The position numbers were made by a program, and so were the translations under genes. A DNA stretch of 64,000 nt, from positions 11,292,401 through 11,356,400 of the forward strand of contig CM041086.1 in NCBI GenBank assembly GCA_023079485.1, in the 5' to 3' direction. Positions 47,410-60,479 of this stretch are shown piece by piece. The first letter of the stretch is position 1. Each line of letters begins with the position of its first letter. The notes below the pieces were generated by a model, which worked only from the letters and a program-made list of their open reading frames with translations, was not told the DNA's origin and made no database searches. Source of the DNA: Archilochus colubris (taxonomy: Eukaryota > Chordata > Aves > Apodiformes > Trochilidae).

Positions 47410-50400
47410 AAAAACTCATCAGTAGCTCTGCAAATTCTAAGCAAAATCAACATGGCCAATTAGGGAACGTGGAGTCCTCAGGGCTCTGCTGTTGGGTTGG
47501 CACAAACCCACAAAATGTCCCTGTCCAGACCTTCTCCCTCCCCCCTGAATCAGTGGTGAGACCAGTGAGACCTTCACAGGCAACCATGGTGGAGCTTGGG
47601 GGTTTCCACAGGCAGCCTGCTGAATCCCTGGGCTTTTCCCATGTTCTCTGTGTAGATAGAAATAAATCCTAAGGCCTTAACACTCTTTGCAGTTCTCCTG
47701 TTGCTGTTTACAAGAGCAGCAACATGGGGTAGTGTCTGGGGGACGAGGAACTTCTGAATTTTGGACCCATCTCAGGTGTCCTCCTCCTGGTGCTGCTTAA
47801 TTTTTTACCACTCAGCAAGTGTGTGCCTGGATGGGATGTTTAAGGGAGAGAATCTGAGGGGAAACCCCATCCCTTTACCCAGAGCTGATGCTGGGATATT
47901 CATTATCACATCAAACCTGACCACAGAGCCACTGAAGGTTTCTGCTGGCCATGTGCTTGTAGAAAAGACTTTTTTGGTGGCAAGCCTTGTGCCAGGGATC
48001 TGAAGACAAAACCTAGTAAGTGGAACCTTTCTCTTGGTGGTAAATTTGCTTTCTTTGCACTTATGAGACTTGGCAGGTTTAAATGATCTTTTAAACCTCT
48101 GGTGGGCTCTATGAGGTTTCTAACTGGCCACAAGCAGCAGTAGATGAGCACGTCACATCTGTCTGGTCCCAGCCACAGGCCAGAGCCAGGATTTCCCATA
48201 CAAAGAGAAAAACAGAGCTGATATGCAGGGAATTGTACAGGTTTCTCTCAGTACAATGTGAGTGTTGCAGGGTTGGGATGGAGGTCTCCTGGAGCAAACA
48301 GCCCTCTCTGCATGATCCTGCCTCTCCTTCCCATCTATCCTGAGTTTGTGCTGCAGCTGAGAGAGCAGCACAGCTTGGAGAAGGATTTGAGGAACTCTTT
48401 GGAGTTAAAACTGCAGAAAAGTTCAGTAAAATGTGTAGGCTCAGCCCAGAAAGAGATATGAAGTGTTTCTTCCCTCTCTTCATCCATCCCTTGCTGCTTC
48501 CCTGTCTTCCCCTCCACCAGAGATCTTGTTGAATTTAAAGATAGAATTAAATCATCTCTGGAGAGGAGGAGAATAGAAAAGATGAGATGAAAGACTTTGA
48601 AAGGCCACCTCTTGAGCACCAGGAAACAGGAGGGCTCTTTGCTCTGGTCTGCTCAGGTTTGTCAATGAGCTTCAAAAGAAAAGGGCAAAGCGAGGGCTGG
48701 GCTTGGTGGAGGTGGGTGGGGACAGAACTGGGGTGATAAAACTGGTTTCTGTCAATGCTAAGAGTGGTGATTCACTCCCAGTCAGTAATTTATTGAAATG
48801 TGTAACCCATTGCATCAGCTTGTAGCAATGAAACCATCATCTTCCAGAAAACCCTGAGCTTTTTTTCCCTCTGAATACTGGAGATGTTCTACAGCGTCTT
48901 CTCTTTGTGCCTCCTCTTTTCATCTTTGGTTGTAAAAGCACTCAAGAATAAGAAGGAAACATAAAGATACAGCAGATACAGAGGTGCCCAGTACCTTCAG
49001 CTTTTGCTGAGGCTTGCAGAGAGCACAGACAGAAACAAAATCATCTGTTACTATTATTAAGAGGCAAAGAACTCAATCTTAATCAGCGTTTCAAGGAGGA
49101 ATTACACAAGCCACCAATCCCCTTTTTATTGCACTTAACCCCCCCTTATCTGCCCTTCAGTTTTTATGGTTTTCCTTCTTATCAGTGTCAATTAATCATA
49201 TTTCAGCAGAATTTTCTTCCTCACTGCCCCTCTGTTCTGGTGCCACGTTAGGGCCAGAACATCCTCCCAATTGTTTCCTTCTACCATGCTTTGCTGTCAG
49301 ACACCCAGGGAATCTGGATTTTTTTTTTATTATTATTTTTTTTTTCCATTCAGGTTTAAACAGAAAAGAAAAATCCTAGTCTGTGGGAGTGACAGGTATG
49401 ATTTTCAAATGTCAATAGGTAGAGCCTAGAGCAGGGAAATATCGAAAGGTAAAGCTAACTCTTGTTTGACTCCAGTTGAGGAGTTGGTCATTGGGGAGCA
49501 GCATCACTTGGAGCTGCTGGCCATGGGAAGGAGGCAGGAAGTGTGATCTGCTCCAGCTCCCTGCTGGCTCATCCTCAGGGGATATTAAAAATATTCACCA
49601 AGGAAAAGAGAGGACAAGCCTGGGTTGTCCTCTAAACACCCACTAGGTTTGTGTGGGCTGCCCAGTTTCATCTGCGTTTACTGAAATGGAGGAATCATTT
49701 TCAGAGTCTTCATGTGTTTAATCCTAAAAGCCTGGCATTAGTAAACTTTGAATATATACCTGCCTTATTTTCCAGAGTAGGGAAGACTTTGTGTCTTCTA
49801 GCTGAGGGGTATGGTGTGGGGATAGATCTTCAGAGGGGAAAAATTTTCTTTCACTGTTGACAGGAACTCTCTCAGTTATGTGCTGCCTTCCATGCTAATA
49901 AACTTGAAAACTACTACTAATAACATATACATATAAATCTATTCTAATTCATCCTGTAACTGTGAGTCCTTGGGTTGGAAGGGAGCTGTGAGTATAGCTG
50001 GGGATATTAACATCTCTCTCCCATCATTACCTTTGCTGTGCATTAGGCTTTCATAATTCATAAGAAAAGGTATTTTTTAGAGATATTAGATGTCTTCAGT
50101 GGCCAATAGTTGAACCTCTGTTCCTGAATTATTTTGTAATTAAACCTAAAGCATTTTGTTGTGTTTTTTCTTTTTCTTTGTAAAGAAGTGCTCCAAAGTG
50201 CAGTGAATCTAAATTCTGAGGATTTTCTTCCAGCAGATGTTGGCCTTACTGTTGTCAAATATTTGCATAGTATCTCCCAAAGCTGGGGACCACCAGAGTT
50301 CAGGCAAGGGTAGGGAGCTCAGGACAGAGGGACACCTGGGACAGGCTCTTAAAAGACAAGTAGAGAAAGAAATTATTGCTTGGAAGAAGATTCAAGAGAT

Positions 50401-53400
50401 CTTCATCAGGACATGGATGTGACAGCAAGGTGGGATGGCTTTAGCAGGGGGAAAAGGATTTAACGAAAAAATGGGAAATAAAGAACATTATGAGCTGTAT
50501 GGAATATTCTGTTGCTAGTGCTGTTATAATTTACTAAAAGCTGTTTTGAATCCAACAAGTAACTTCTGTTTGAAGTCAAGCTTTAAATGTTGGCTTTTGC
50601 TTCTGCTTTGTTTATTAAGATGATTGGTTTGTTTGTAAAGATGGTTCAGTTTGGCTGATGTCTTGTAGGTAAACAGAGTGAGAGCATTCAGAGGGATGGA
50701 GATGATTCAAGTGATTAAGCACTGAAATTTGGTTCCACACGTAAGAAGGAAGAAAAAAAATGGCAATTAATACTCTAGTACACTGGAAAGACTACTAATA
50801 GGTAGTACTAATGGTTCTCTCTTTATTTACGGTTAATTTTAGGAGAGAGGGAGTTCACTTTTGGCCCAAAGCAATAGGCATGAGCTGAAGGAGGAGAAAA
50901 ACCTTTGAACTGAGGAGAAATTTCAGTCATGAGCTGCAAAAGGAAGTTGAGCTGGTTACTGAGAAAAATTCAAAAAGATAAAAACGATTTCATTTTGGTA
51001 GTTCTTCACTGGTTCTGCAGTTTGGCAGCTGTCAACATCTCAAAATATCATCTCACCCAAACTGTTGAAAGAAAGAAACCCTTTGATTTTTCCCTTGAGA
51101 CTCCCAAGCTGAAAATGGACTCTTTGTAGTCTCAGCCTCATTTCAGACAGTTTTTTTTTGTTGTTGTTGTTGTTGTTTTAAAAAGCATTCTGGCTGGCAG
51201 AAACAAGTAATTCATAAATAGAGTCTCTGTTAATTAAATAAGTTTTATCACTTTAACTTGCCTTTTAAAATGAAAAAAAAAAAAGAAAGAAAGTAAATCT
51301 CTAATGTTTTCTTCTTTATTACAACTCTTAAGGGACTGAGCATCACATTTCTTGCATCATTAATAATGCAAATGAGTTTTTGTTTGGATCCCACATAAGT
51401 TTATAGTTAGAAGTAAATATTTAATGCACAGATGTGGGAAATCAACTTGTCCAGAGCATAAATTCCACTAGATAGTTATTGAAAGTTCAAGTCAGAAAGA
51501 TTGGGAGCTCTGGGGTTTCTATTTATTTAACCTTTCTTGGTCTTGCTTTTCTTTCAGTAGAACTCTTTGTAACTTGCCATTAAACCCTGATATATTCCTA
51601 CAGTATCTGTTTTTATTATCTTTATGCTAGCCACCATGTTTAATGCCATTTTTAAAGTAAAGGTTAAACATATAGAGTGTATTTAAGGCTGGGAGGATTA
51701 TATTTTTGGTCCTGATCATTGGCAGGAAAACCAGGTGATTATTTCTAGTAATATCTTGCAATTTGTTGACTTTGTGGCCAGTTTTCTTCATTTGCTTAAT
51801 GAAGCAGTAGTCAGATAGCCAAATCAGATTAAACCTTGCTTGGAGCCTCTCTGTTGTGAAGAATAATGCCTCGTGAGGGTGAAATACTTTGGCTTCTTTA
51901 CTTGTTAGCACAAGGGAAGTCTGCAGTGAGGGTGTTTAGCCTAGAGGAGGGTTTTCTCCTCGTTTTTTTTTTTTTTTTACACATTATTCCTGAATATATT
52001 ACACCTTTCTCTGTATGAAACATCTGTAAGAATGAGCTGACTAAAGACAAATTACAGTTGTTCCACCACGACATCTCTGCTTCCTATACTGAGTCTTTTT
52101 GTGTGTGTGAGCAGTGGATAACAAAAAATAATAAGGATCCTGTTATTTTGTGCATGAAATCTGATAGGGAAAAAAGACACCAGGGAGAATTCCTCAGTGA
52201 TAAAAATTTAAATACACCCATTTATCAATGTGACAGAGATTTGACCTGAAAGTTAAAGTGTTGGAAAGTTAAGTGGGGTTGTATAAAGAAAGTTGAGGCT
52301 GCTCTACAGATGGACCACAGGTTTTGTAAGTTATTAAATCAAAATAAAAGATATTGGCAAAACAATAAATCCCCCCATCTAATAGCTCCCGGGAGCACTA
52401 AATACATTCCCTGCACTGCAGATGTGTGAAGCCTTTTCTCCTACTTTTGTTCTGCTTGAAGATGTTTACACTGGGGTTGGTTTTATAAGGGACTTGGCAC
52501 CAGGTTGTGGCTGTGAATGCTTTGCCAGAGAACTTGCTCTGAGGATTGTTGGCTGTGGGGAGCAGGGGTGGTGGCATTGCCCTGCTGTCCCCAGCAGTGA
52601 ACTTTGCAGGTGGGGTTCAAATGACTCTCTTGGGGCTTAAAAAAAAACAACAACAAAATAACCACACAAGTATCTTTAGTGGAAGAAGGGAGAGCACAAT
52701 GAGATGCTCTTTGCCTTCCTCAGGGGTCCAAGCTGGAAATCTGCATTATTTGGAGGGGCAGCAGCATCTCCTTTGGTCCAAGGATGCTCTGGGGACCCAG
52801 GAGCTGTGGGGCCACCAATGCCACTGGTGTAACCATTCCCTTTACTGGGAGATGGGCTGAGTTTGCTCATGAGGAGAGGCATCTGGCTGCAGGACCCATA
52901 GGGGACAAGGATGCTGGGGAGCAGGTGGGGACAGCTCTTCACCCCTGGATTAATTAGCTGGGTTCTGCATTTTCCTCTGGCTCTGGGGGGTTGGAGGGGC
53001 ATACCCCCTACCTACAGCTTCCCTGCTGAGGAGAGAATGAGGCTGCCTTGCTTTGGCTTCAAAACAACACAGATTTGAGACTATTTCCCCTCCTGCAGAT
53101 TTTTCCATGGAGAGGAGCAGAGAAGACATTACTATTTATAGTGCACAGTACATGTGCTCAGCAGGACATCCACTGGCTTTTCAAGCAAATATCCTACCAG
53201 TTTGGAGGGGGGAGGCTTCCCACTTCCCTGTCCCCAAGATGTCCCATCCCTTCTCCTGAGGAGGTGGAAAATCTTGCAGGGGTAACACCCATCTCCCCTT
53301 GTCTGTAGGTTTCTTCTTTTTAGATGAAGATACTTGTCCTTCCCCCAACCATGGAGCTGCTCATGAGGTTCAAAGCCAACAGAAGTTTTCAGCACAAATA

Positions 53401-53940
53401 ACATGAGTTTTCAGAGGAGGGACAAGCAGTGAAGGTACAAAGGGGTTGCAGAGCATCTGTGAAGTCTGGTGTGGGGTTGGACCACTTGTGAAATGAAGAC
53501 AAAAAAAGGGTAATGGTTTAAAAAAGAATTTTTTGGGAATTTTCAAGGAAAAGCCTCCAAAATGTTCCATCAGTGGGACTTGGGTTTCCCTGCTGCCTGC
53601 TCCCTGGCTGACCACTGGGTTGGATGACATTGGTTTGGGAAATTAGAACATCTTCATTGAAGCTCAGTTCTCAATATGGAAAAGATAGCTGACAATGGCA
53701 ATAAAAATACCAGTGAGCAGTCAGAGAGCCCCAGCTCAAATCATGCTCTGTCAACAGCTTTGCAATCTGTATAAATATGAGGGGAAAGACAAACAACTCT
53801 GATTTCTCTTTAAGAATGTGAGTATCCATTGTCAGAGATTTAAATTAGGATGTTTCACTTGTACTGTATGTAAATTCCTTCTTGGCAAATAATCCATGTC
53901 CAGTAATGTATGTGTATTTTGGGTCTGTGTAGTTATGGTC
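47410..53940. other. long noncoding stretch
   Basis: No convincing exon or mobile element in 6.5 kb. Homopolymer and simple tracts occur at 49320-49346, 51150-51177, 51271-51290 and 51964-51979. A perfect octamer ATGCAAAT lies at 51366-51373, in unique AT-rich sequence. Frames up to 133 codons resemble no family. Confidence 0.4.
51159..51177 (+). repeat. (GTT)n microsatellite
   Basis: About six TTG units follow a T run. Confidence 0.85.
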
Positions 53941-53949
53941 TCTGCAAAA

Positions 53950-54400
53950 TACAATGAAATTTGATAGCGCTCAGAAAGGCTCACATGGAATGTCAGAGTT
54001 TTTGTGTGCGCTTCTCACATATCCATAAAAAAAGAGTTTACACATTTCTAATTACTCATTCAAAAAGAGACTTTACAGCACTTTTAAAAGAGAGCCAATT
54101 TTTTCCCCACTGTGTTCTGTTTTTACAGCTTGTGGAAAGCTTATTTAACGAAAGTTGAAGTAATCACTGAAAGTCGTTTCTGAGACGAGACTGACAGATC
54201 CGAAGCCTCTTTTCACACTTCATAAGAGGTGGAGATAGTAGCCATAAAATTTACAGCTGAATACCACTCGGTTTAGCTTAAGTTATAGAACTGTTAGTGT
54301 TTCAGGGCTTGTGATAGGTTTTTAGGGAGGTTAAATTTATATCTGCTTGGTGTAGCTGAGCTCTAAGCGCTCAATACCAGTAACAACCTCAGCCCTCCAA
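53950..54400. promoter_or_regulatory. candidate conserved noncoding element
   Basis: Unique sequence with retained CpGs in AT-rich DNA (about 53969, 54009, 54149, 54175, 54186, 54200 and 54268) and few homopolymers. The CpG retention is above that of neighbouring stretches, which suggests constraint. No coding frame is seen. Confidence 0.3.
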
Positions 54401-54409
54401 AGGCAGCAA

Positions 54410-55550
54410 CCTGCGTGCTCCCATGGGGCTGATGTTGCACTAAAAATATGTGTTTGTAGCTGGCTTAGCTTCATGATATATTAATAAAATCCTGGTGAGA
54501 TGGTCCCTTTGCAGAGGCTCACCTCTGGCTATGAAAGCAGCAATTCCTGAGAGATGGAAATGAGCAGAGGGGGCATGTTGGGAAGAGAGGAGTTAACAAG
54601 GAGGTCAGCACCATCTGAGTCTCCTGTCCTAGCTCTGGCAGAGCAGGGACACCCAAATTTTACTCTATGAGAGGCTTGGCTTGAGAGTGGTTGAGAATAA
54701 GTCACTTCCCCTGCAGCTTGTGACCAATTATGTATTGGAGAGAGCTGAATAGAAGAGGGAGAACTTTGCTGTGCTGTGAAACTGAGCAGTTCAGGAGAAA
54801 TCTCGTACTCTTCAGACACAGTAACAGACATTTGAGTGTCATTCTTAATACTGAGGTGGACAAATGTCATGGCAGTGGATAGCACAGACAGATACTTAGG
54901 GCAACACAAGCAAACAAAAACAACTACTTAAAGCATTTCAATGTTCCACACTTTGTGCCATCCTTTCACAGTTCTGTAAGATAATATAAATATTGTCACC
55001 TGAAAGCTGCATCTACTGCAGTGACTTTGAGTTTGGTTTCAGCAGAACAAGGACCAAACCATACAACTGACATCCATATGCTGTTTATATATGTGTAGCA
55101 TAATGTTTATAAATTTTTTTTATTCCCTTTTATGATCCTAATACATCCAGCCTCATAAAGCTCCCTCTCATGCCAGATGACAGTGGTGTCTTCATAGACT
55201 TTACTGGTTACCCATAAATCATGGTGGCACTTGGTTACTGACCACAAGGTAGTTTTCCTGCTGAAGGTTTCAGTCATTAAGAGGTACAATATTATCTCAG
55301 GGGTAGTTTTAGTCCTAGAGAAATTCTGCCAAGGTGCTTCTGTAGGACTGTGTGTGCACAATGTGCTGGCTGGAAGCTGATCCTCACCATACCCTGAGCT
55401 GCTGGATTAACAAGTACTTTATCTAAACACACAGCAAATTCTCCCAGGTCTTTATGCAATGTGGGAAAAGTACTTACCAGACCAGTGTGCAGATTGCCAG
55501 TGTTTTCTTTGACATTTATTTCATCTCAATTTAAGGTTTTTCTGAACGTC
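54410..55550. other. noncoding stretch, nothing specific
   Basis: Unique sequence. The frame of 126 codons at 54529-54909 minus has no recognisable domain and no sign of exon structure around it. Confidence 0.4.
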
Positions 55551-55556
55551 AAACAA

Positions 55557-55634
55557 GGTAGGAATCTCAATCACAGGAGAAGTGCCCAGATTTCAGGTAG
55601 GAATCTCAATCACCAGGGAAGTGCCCTGAGCTGG
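55557..55634 (+). repeat. 39-bp tandem duplication
   Basis: Two adjacent units of 39 bases both begin GGTAGGAATCTCAATCAC and both carry GAAGTGCCC, with several differences toward the end. It is a local duplication. Confidence 0.85.
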
Positions 55635-55799
55635 CAGACCCTCCAGGTTTCCAGCTTTGCTTGTTAATACCAACGATTCCAAAATCCCATTCAGCTGATT
55701 CTTGAAATCTGGGTTTGGGAGGCATTCAGCCATCCTGCATCCAAATGGTTAATTTGCACTACGTTCTGTTAAAGAAAAGGAAAACTGTCACCCTGTCAT

Positions 55800-56170
55800 T
55801 TTAGAGTCTGACACTAAGCTTGTCAAAAGAGACAGCTGTTAAACTGAATTACTGTTGACACGCAGAGAAACGGCCCTTGCCAGATGTAAAGGACATCTGC
55901 GGCAATGAAGTGGTACAGGGTGGCTTTTAAAATGTGGTCATAGTGGTGTTTGAATAGAGCATCTATGGCATTAAAACATGGCCTTGACTCAGAGGGTTTA
56001 AGGCAGCCAACCCGAGCCAATGGGAAGCACAAAGAAGTGCTGAGCTGTTGCTGGAGCCATAACTTCTGCATGAATATGGAAACGCTGCAGTGGTGAAGCT
56101 ACTGAAGCCCTTTGCTTGCATCCAGGAGGATGTGGGTTTAAAAAACAGTCAGAAATATTTTGTCTTTCCG
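55800..56170. promoter_or_regulatory. candidate conserved noncoding element
   Basis: Complex unique sequence without homopolymers and with retained CpGs (55860, 55871, 55900, 56013, 56082 and 56169). It lies in AT-rich, CpG-poor surroundings. Frames on the minus strand overlap it (55823-56071 and 55998-56255) but encode nothing recognisable. An undetected exon cannot be excluded. Confidence 0.3.
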
Positions 56171-56179
56171 GGGCCTGGA

Positions 56180-59100
56180 ATGCATGGGTGGAAATTCCTA
56201 AGGTGGATGAGGCTAAGGGGGGGGAATAGAAATGAGTTTTGACCTCAGCAAGCACTGTTCAGGCAAGGATTACAAAGTGCGTTCAGCTTAGGTGGGGAGG
56301 GCTGGATGTGTCTCCCAGATAGGGGTTCAGAGAGGGTCTGGGGGTGCTGGGGAGGTTGTTTTCCCAAATATCCATGGGAATAGCTACAGGGAGAGGCCTG
56401 TAAAATTTCTTTTCTTAGCGGGATTTGCATCAAAAAGTCAGGGTATCAAATTCATTTTGTAAAAACAAAATACGTAGATATTATGAATATTTTATTATGT
56501 AGCTCTGGAACCAACAGTAGGGAATTCTTGCACATTATGTAAGTGTGTGAGTCTTTGATTTGCATGTTTTCAGGGTAGAAATAAAGCTGTTTTGGAGGGG
56601 AAAAAAATGTATCAGTTAAGCAATTTTGCTAAATGTATGAAAAATGAAATGTTATGAGATGAAGCATGTATTCATTATGAAATGAAATTGATGTTTGAAG
56701 CTAAAAAAAAAAAATCATTCAGGCCAAACATCATTTTGAATATGTTAGCAGATCATATCTTGATGATTTATTTGTATGTTTAGTGGTGGCAGAAACCAAA
56801 GAGTTTGCCATCTGTGGGGGAGAAGGCAAATGATATTTCTCTATCTTATAGGCTGAGCTTCTGCTTTCTGCAGGAAACCAGCAACAAGGACTTGCTCTTG
56901 GCAGCAGAAATGCTGGATGGAGTGGGCATGAGAGGTTTTTTCTCCCTTTGTAAGAAGAAAGTTTGCTTTCCAAGCACCTGGGTTAATCTCTGCAGAAAGG
57001 CTGATGTCAGATGAGGTGGATTTGTTTGTTTCTTCTCTAATTCCTTCAAGGATGATGGAAAGACCAGGGCTGGTTCAGACCTTCAAATGGTTTGAGCTCT
57101 GAGAGCATCCCTTTATCATAGAGAGCATTTGGTGTCCTGGGCTGCCCCAAAAGCATTGCTTCTGCTGCCCAACACCTCCACCCCAAGAAGTGGACAATCT
57201 GTGTCCTCAGTCCAGATGGATGGTCTCTGGAATGATAAACTGGGGCTTTGTAGGTTGTGATTCATGGGTGTTCTCCCCTGGGGTTGGAGCACGTGGGTCC
57301 ATTTAATAGTTTCAGGTGTTGGGAGAGTTGGTTCTTCTGGAATAATTCCTCCATGGGGATAACATGGCTGCTTGGCAGCAGCTCATGTCTCACCCTGTGA
57401 GGTTTGTCAGGGACAAATCCAAGGAAGAAAATGTAAAAATAAAAAGGTTTAATTATAAAAGGTTTGGATGTATTTTAGCCTGTGGATGGCAAAAGGACAC
57501 CCACCACCACCATCCCATGTGTCTGCTCCAGGAACCACTGGAAGCCACTGGAGAAAAAGGCAAGACAGACCTAGGAGGGAATAATTTTGAGGATTTTCTG
57601 CCATCCCATTTTATTTCCATGTGTGCCATGGTCTGTGCTGAGCCAGCACTGCTTCAAAGCCACCCTAGTAGAGATGCTGGGCTGGGGCTTGGGTGCTCCC
57701 CTACCCCCTGCCAGTCTCACAGGAATTATTTGGGCCAAAAATCAGGTACTTCTTTTAGAGGAACATTGTATTAGGAAATAAAAAAGGCTGAACTGTCAAT
57801 ATTTCCCCTGACCAGGTGGAGCTGCAGCTCAGTGTTGGAGATTTTACCTGATGCAGAGTCACCCATTTCCATCAGTTTAAGGAGGCTGTAATTATTAACT
57901 TGTTACAAACAAGCACAAGGTAGAACATTTAAATAAACAGGAACAAGCTGATTATTAGGCAGTAGGTTTTTCTGTGATAGCTCTTGTAGTATCATCATTT
58001 TTTTACTGAAGCTTGCCATGAAAAATCCCTTCCTCTTAATCTAAGCTCTTTCATGCAGCTTCCGATTTTGATTGACACCAAAATAAAATAACTAACCTAT
58101 AAATTATAATGTGTGATCTAAGTTCTGTGTAAATACATTATTTGTAAGGCATTGCAAGGATCATCCATGTGCAATATATGTAATTTTAAGAACACAAAAA
58201 ATATTTTACCAAGATAATAATAACACAGAAGGCAGCTTTTCCTGTGAATATTCTCACCAAGTGGTTTTCCTAATCACAATAATCAAACTAACCTGGGAAG
58301 AAAAAAAAGCTGTGTTAGCAGCCAGTTGAACTTCATCAGGCAATCAGTCCTAGGTCGAAAATGAAAATCTGTGCCCTCATCTCCAAAAGTCCCCCCCAGG
58401 TTTGTGAACTGTCAAACAAGCAAATTCCTGTCATTGAAGCCACCCCAAAATTCAGATTGGTAACTTTGTTCTTACTGCTCTGGTTGTCAATGGTGGGAAG
58501 AGATCTTTCTTTCTTTTTCCTTTTATTCAAGCCAAGAAATGAAACTCTGGGAGTTTTATGAGTTGAGTGGGAGATGTTCTCTGCCTGCTGCATCCTGACA
58601 CAAAGAGAAGGGCTGAATTGCTCCAGCTGAAGATCTGCCCCTGAGCTTTAGTTTCCCATTTAGTATCACAGCCAGCATGGGAACTGGGTCATGGACAGAC
58701 AGAAAATAATACACAATGGTTTCTTGTAATCCATCCATTTGTCTTGGACACCAGTGAGGGAGGGAAAGGGCTCCAGGCTGCTTCTGAAATGCTGTTTTTC
58801 AAACTGAGGTTTCTAATTGAGCTTTAACATAGCCTGAAAACTATTTGTTACTGTCTGAAGGACATCACACAAATTGAAGTTTTTTCTGTCCCCAGACCAC
58901 CAGGACCAGGGGCTCAGGCTTGGCTTGGTGAGTATCACAAATGTGCTTTAAATCTGATGGTGCAGGTCCTGGGGTGGAAGGTGTAGCTCTCTGTGCTGGA
59001 GGTGTGCAGTGCACAATGAGTTAACAGGTCATTTGGGGTGACATCTGATGCATCTTATAAATACCTAATTTATTTCTTGAATTTAGCATTCCCCTCTGTG

Positions 59101-60260
59101 TCTGAAGTGTGATTTCTATGAATATTTTCCCATGTAAAGCTACTATTCTCTTTTTCTCTGTGGTGTGGATGGAAGCAACACGGATTTGCACACCAAGGTG
59201 GTTGGTGCCTTTGCTCTCTTGGATGTTCCTGGAGTGTTTCTCCATCTAAAATTCAGTTTCCAGGGCTATAGGCAGCAAAAATCACATCTTGCAGAGACAA
59301 AATGCATCCAATGCAGATAAATATCCTCACAGCATGGTGGAGAACCCTCCTGGATGTGAGAAACCATCGAAGGCACTGGGATGTGCATGGAGGCTGTAGC
59401 TCCACGTTCAGTCAAAATACAAGGCAACATTTACTCTGGATTTACATGGTTTAACCCTGCAGGGAGCTTGGAAGCTTCATAAAGTAGAACCCAGCCACCT
59501 CCTAAATATTTTTAATGGTGTAAAAATCTCCTGGGATCCAAGTGGGTTTGCAGTGTGACCAGGCTCAAGGTAAGGTCATGGGGAATTAAATTGTTTCTTT
59601 AGTGGAGTTTTCCCCTGTGTGTGATTTTTTTGAAGGCCAGCTGCAAACTTCTTCTCTGCTGACTGACTTGGTAAACCCCATTCTGCAGAAATGTCCTGCT
59701 AGATACCTGCTGTGAGATACCTGATGAAGAACCAGAGACATGCCAAGGAGGAAGGTGCCTTCTTTTTAATCTTTGCTTTGAATGTATTTCTTCTTTCAAT
59801 GTCTTTTTCATTAAAATCTGATCTTTGTGGAAGCACTCTGATAAGCCAGGTAATATCTTTAGACCTGGCTCATGCCCATAAAAATATTCTAAGATGAATT
59901 TCATTGGTACGAGCAGCTTCTCCAAATGTCAGCCTTTTCTTTTTTAGCCACAAACGTAGCTGGTCTACTCTTCTTGGTTTATTTTCTTTTTAGAAATGCT
60001 GTTTATTTGGCTGAACTGGGTAGGCATGTGTGGAATGGACTTCAAGTTAAATGAAAAAGCCATTTTTGCATATATTTTCTCATGTAATTAATGACTATCT
60101 TGTCACAGGTTAGCTAATTTCCAACAGAAGAGCAGAATTTTGGTTATTTTTGTCTATTCTGGGCGGATTTGTCACATTTTATAAAGCTGTAGGTATAGCT
60201 GAAGATGAGGAAAAGAGAACAAGTACTGGTAGTGTTCCCTGAGTAACTGATTTACAGATA
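56180..60260. other. noncoding stretch, nothing specific
   Basis: A G run lies at about 56218-56224 and AT-rich A runs lie near 56704. The 136-codon frame at 57364-57774 lacks any domain. No mobile element is recognised. Confidence 0.4.
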
Positions 60261-60269
60261 CAGGAGTCC

Positions 60270-60470
60270 CCTGGGGCTGACTTGCAACCAGATGACCAAC
60301 ACATTTTGCATTTTATTTATTTGTCTGGCTACTTAACACTTCTTACTGTTCATCTCAGATGGATTAATTCACCCTACAAAGCCCTCTTTGTGATAATCAA
60401 TGACTCATTACACCGAAAACCCGCAGGAAAGATTAATTCAATGAAAAACCTGCAAGGGGAATGCTCAACT
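60270..60470. promoter_or_regulatory. weak candidate conserved noncoding element
   Basis: Unique sequence with ATTA-type cores (around 60364, 60408 and 60434), an AP-1-like TGACTCAT near 60402 and two retained CpGs at 60414 and 60422. The call rests on texture and motifs only. Confidence 0.25.
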
Positions 60471-60479
60471 TTTGTGTTT

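Noticed and set aside
49960..50005. Possible CR1 fragment (TGGGTTGGAAGGGA)
   Set aside because: Only about 15 bases match the antisense CR1 3' end and flanking sequence does not continue the match.
57364..57774. 136-codon frame with a histidine run
   Set aside because: No domain or start context of note. The histidine run comes from a short CAC repeat.
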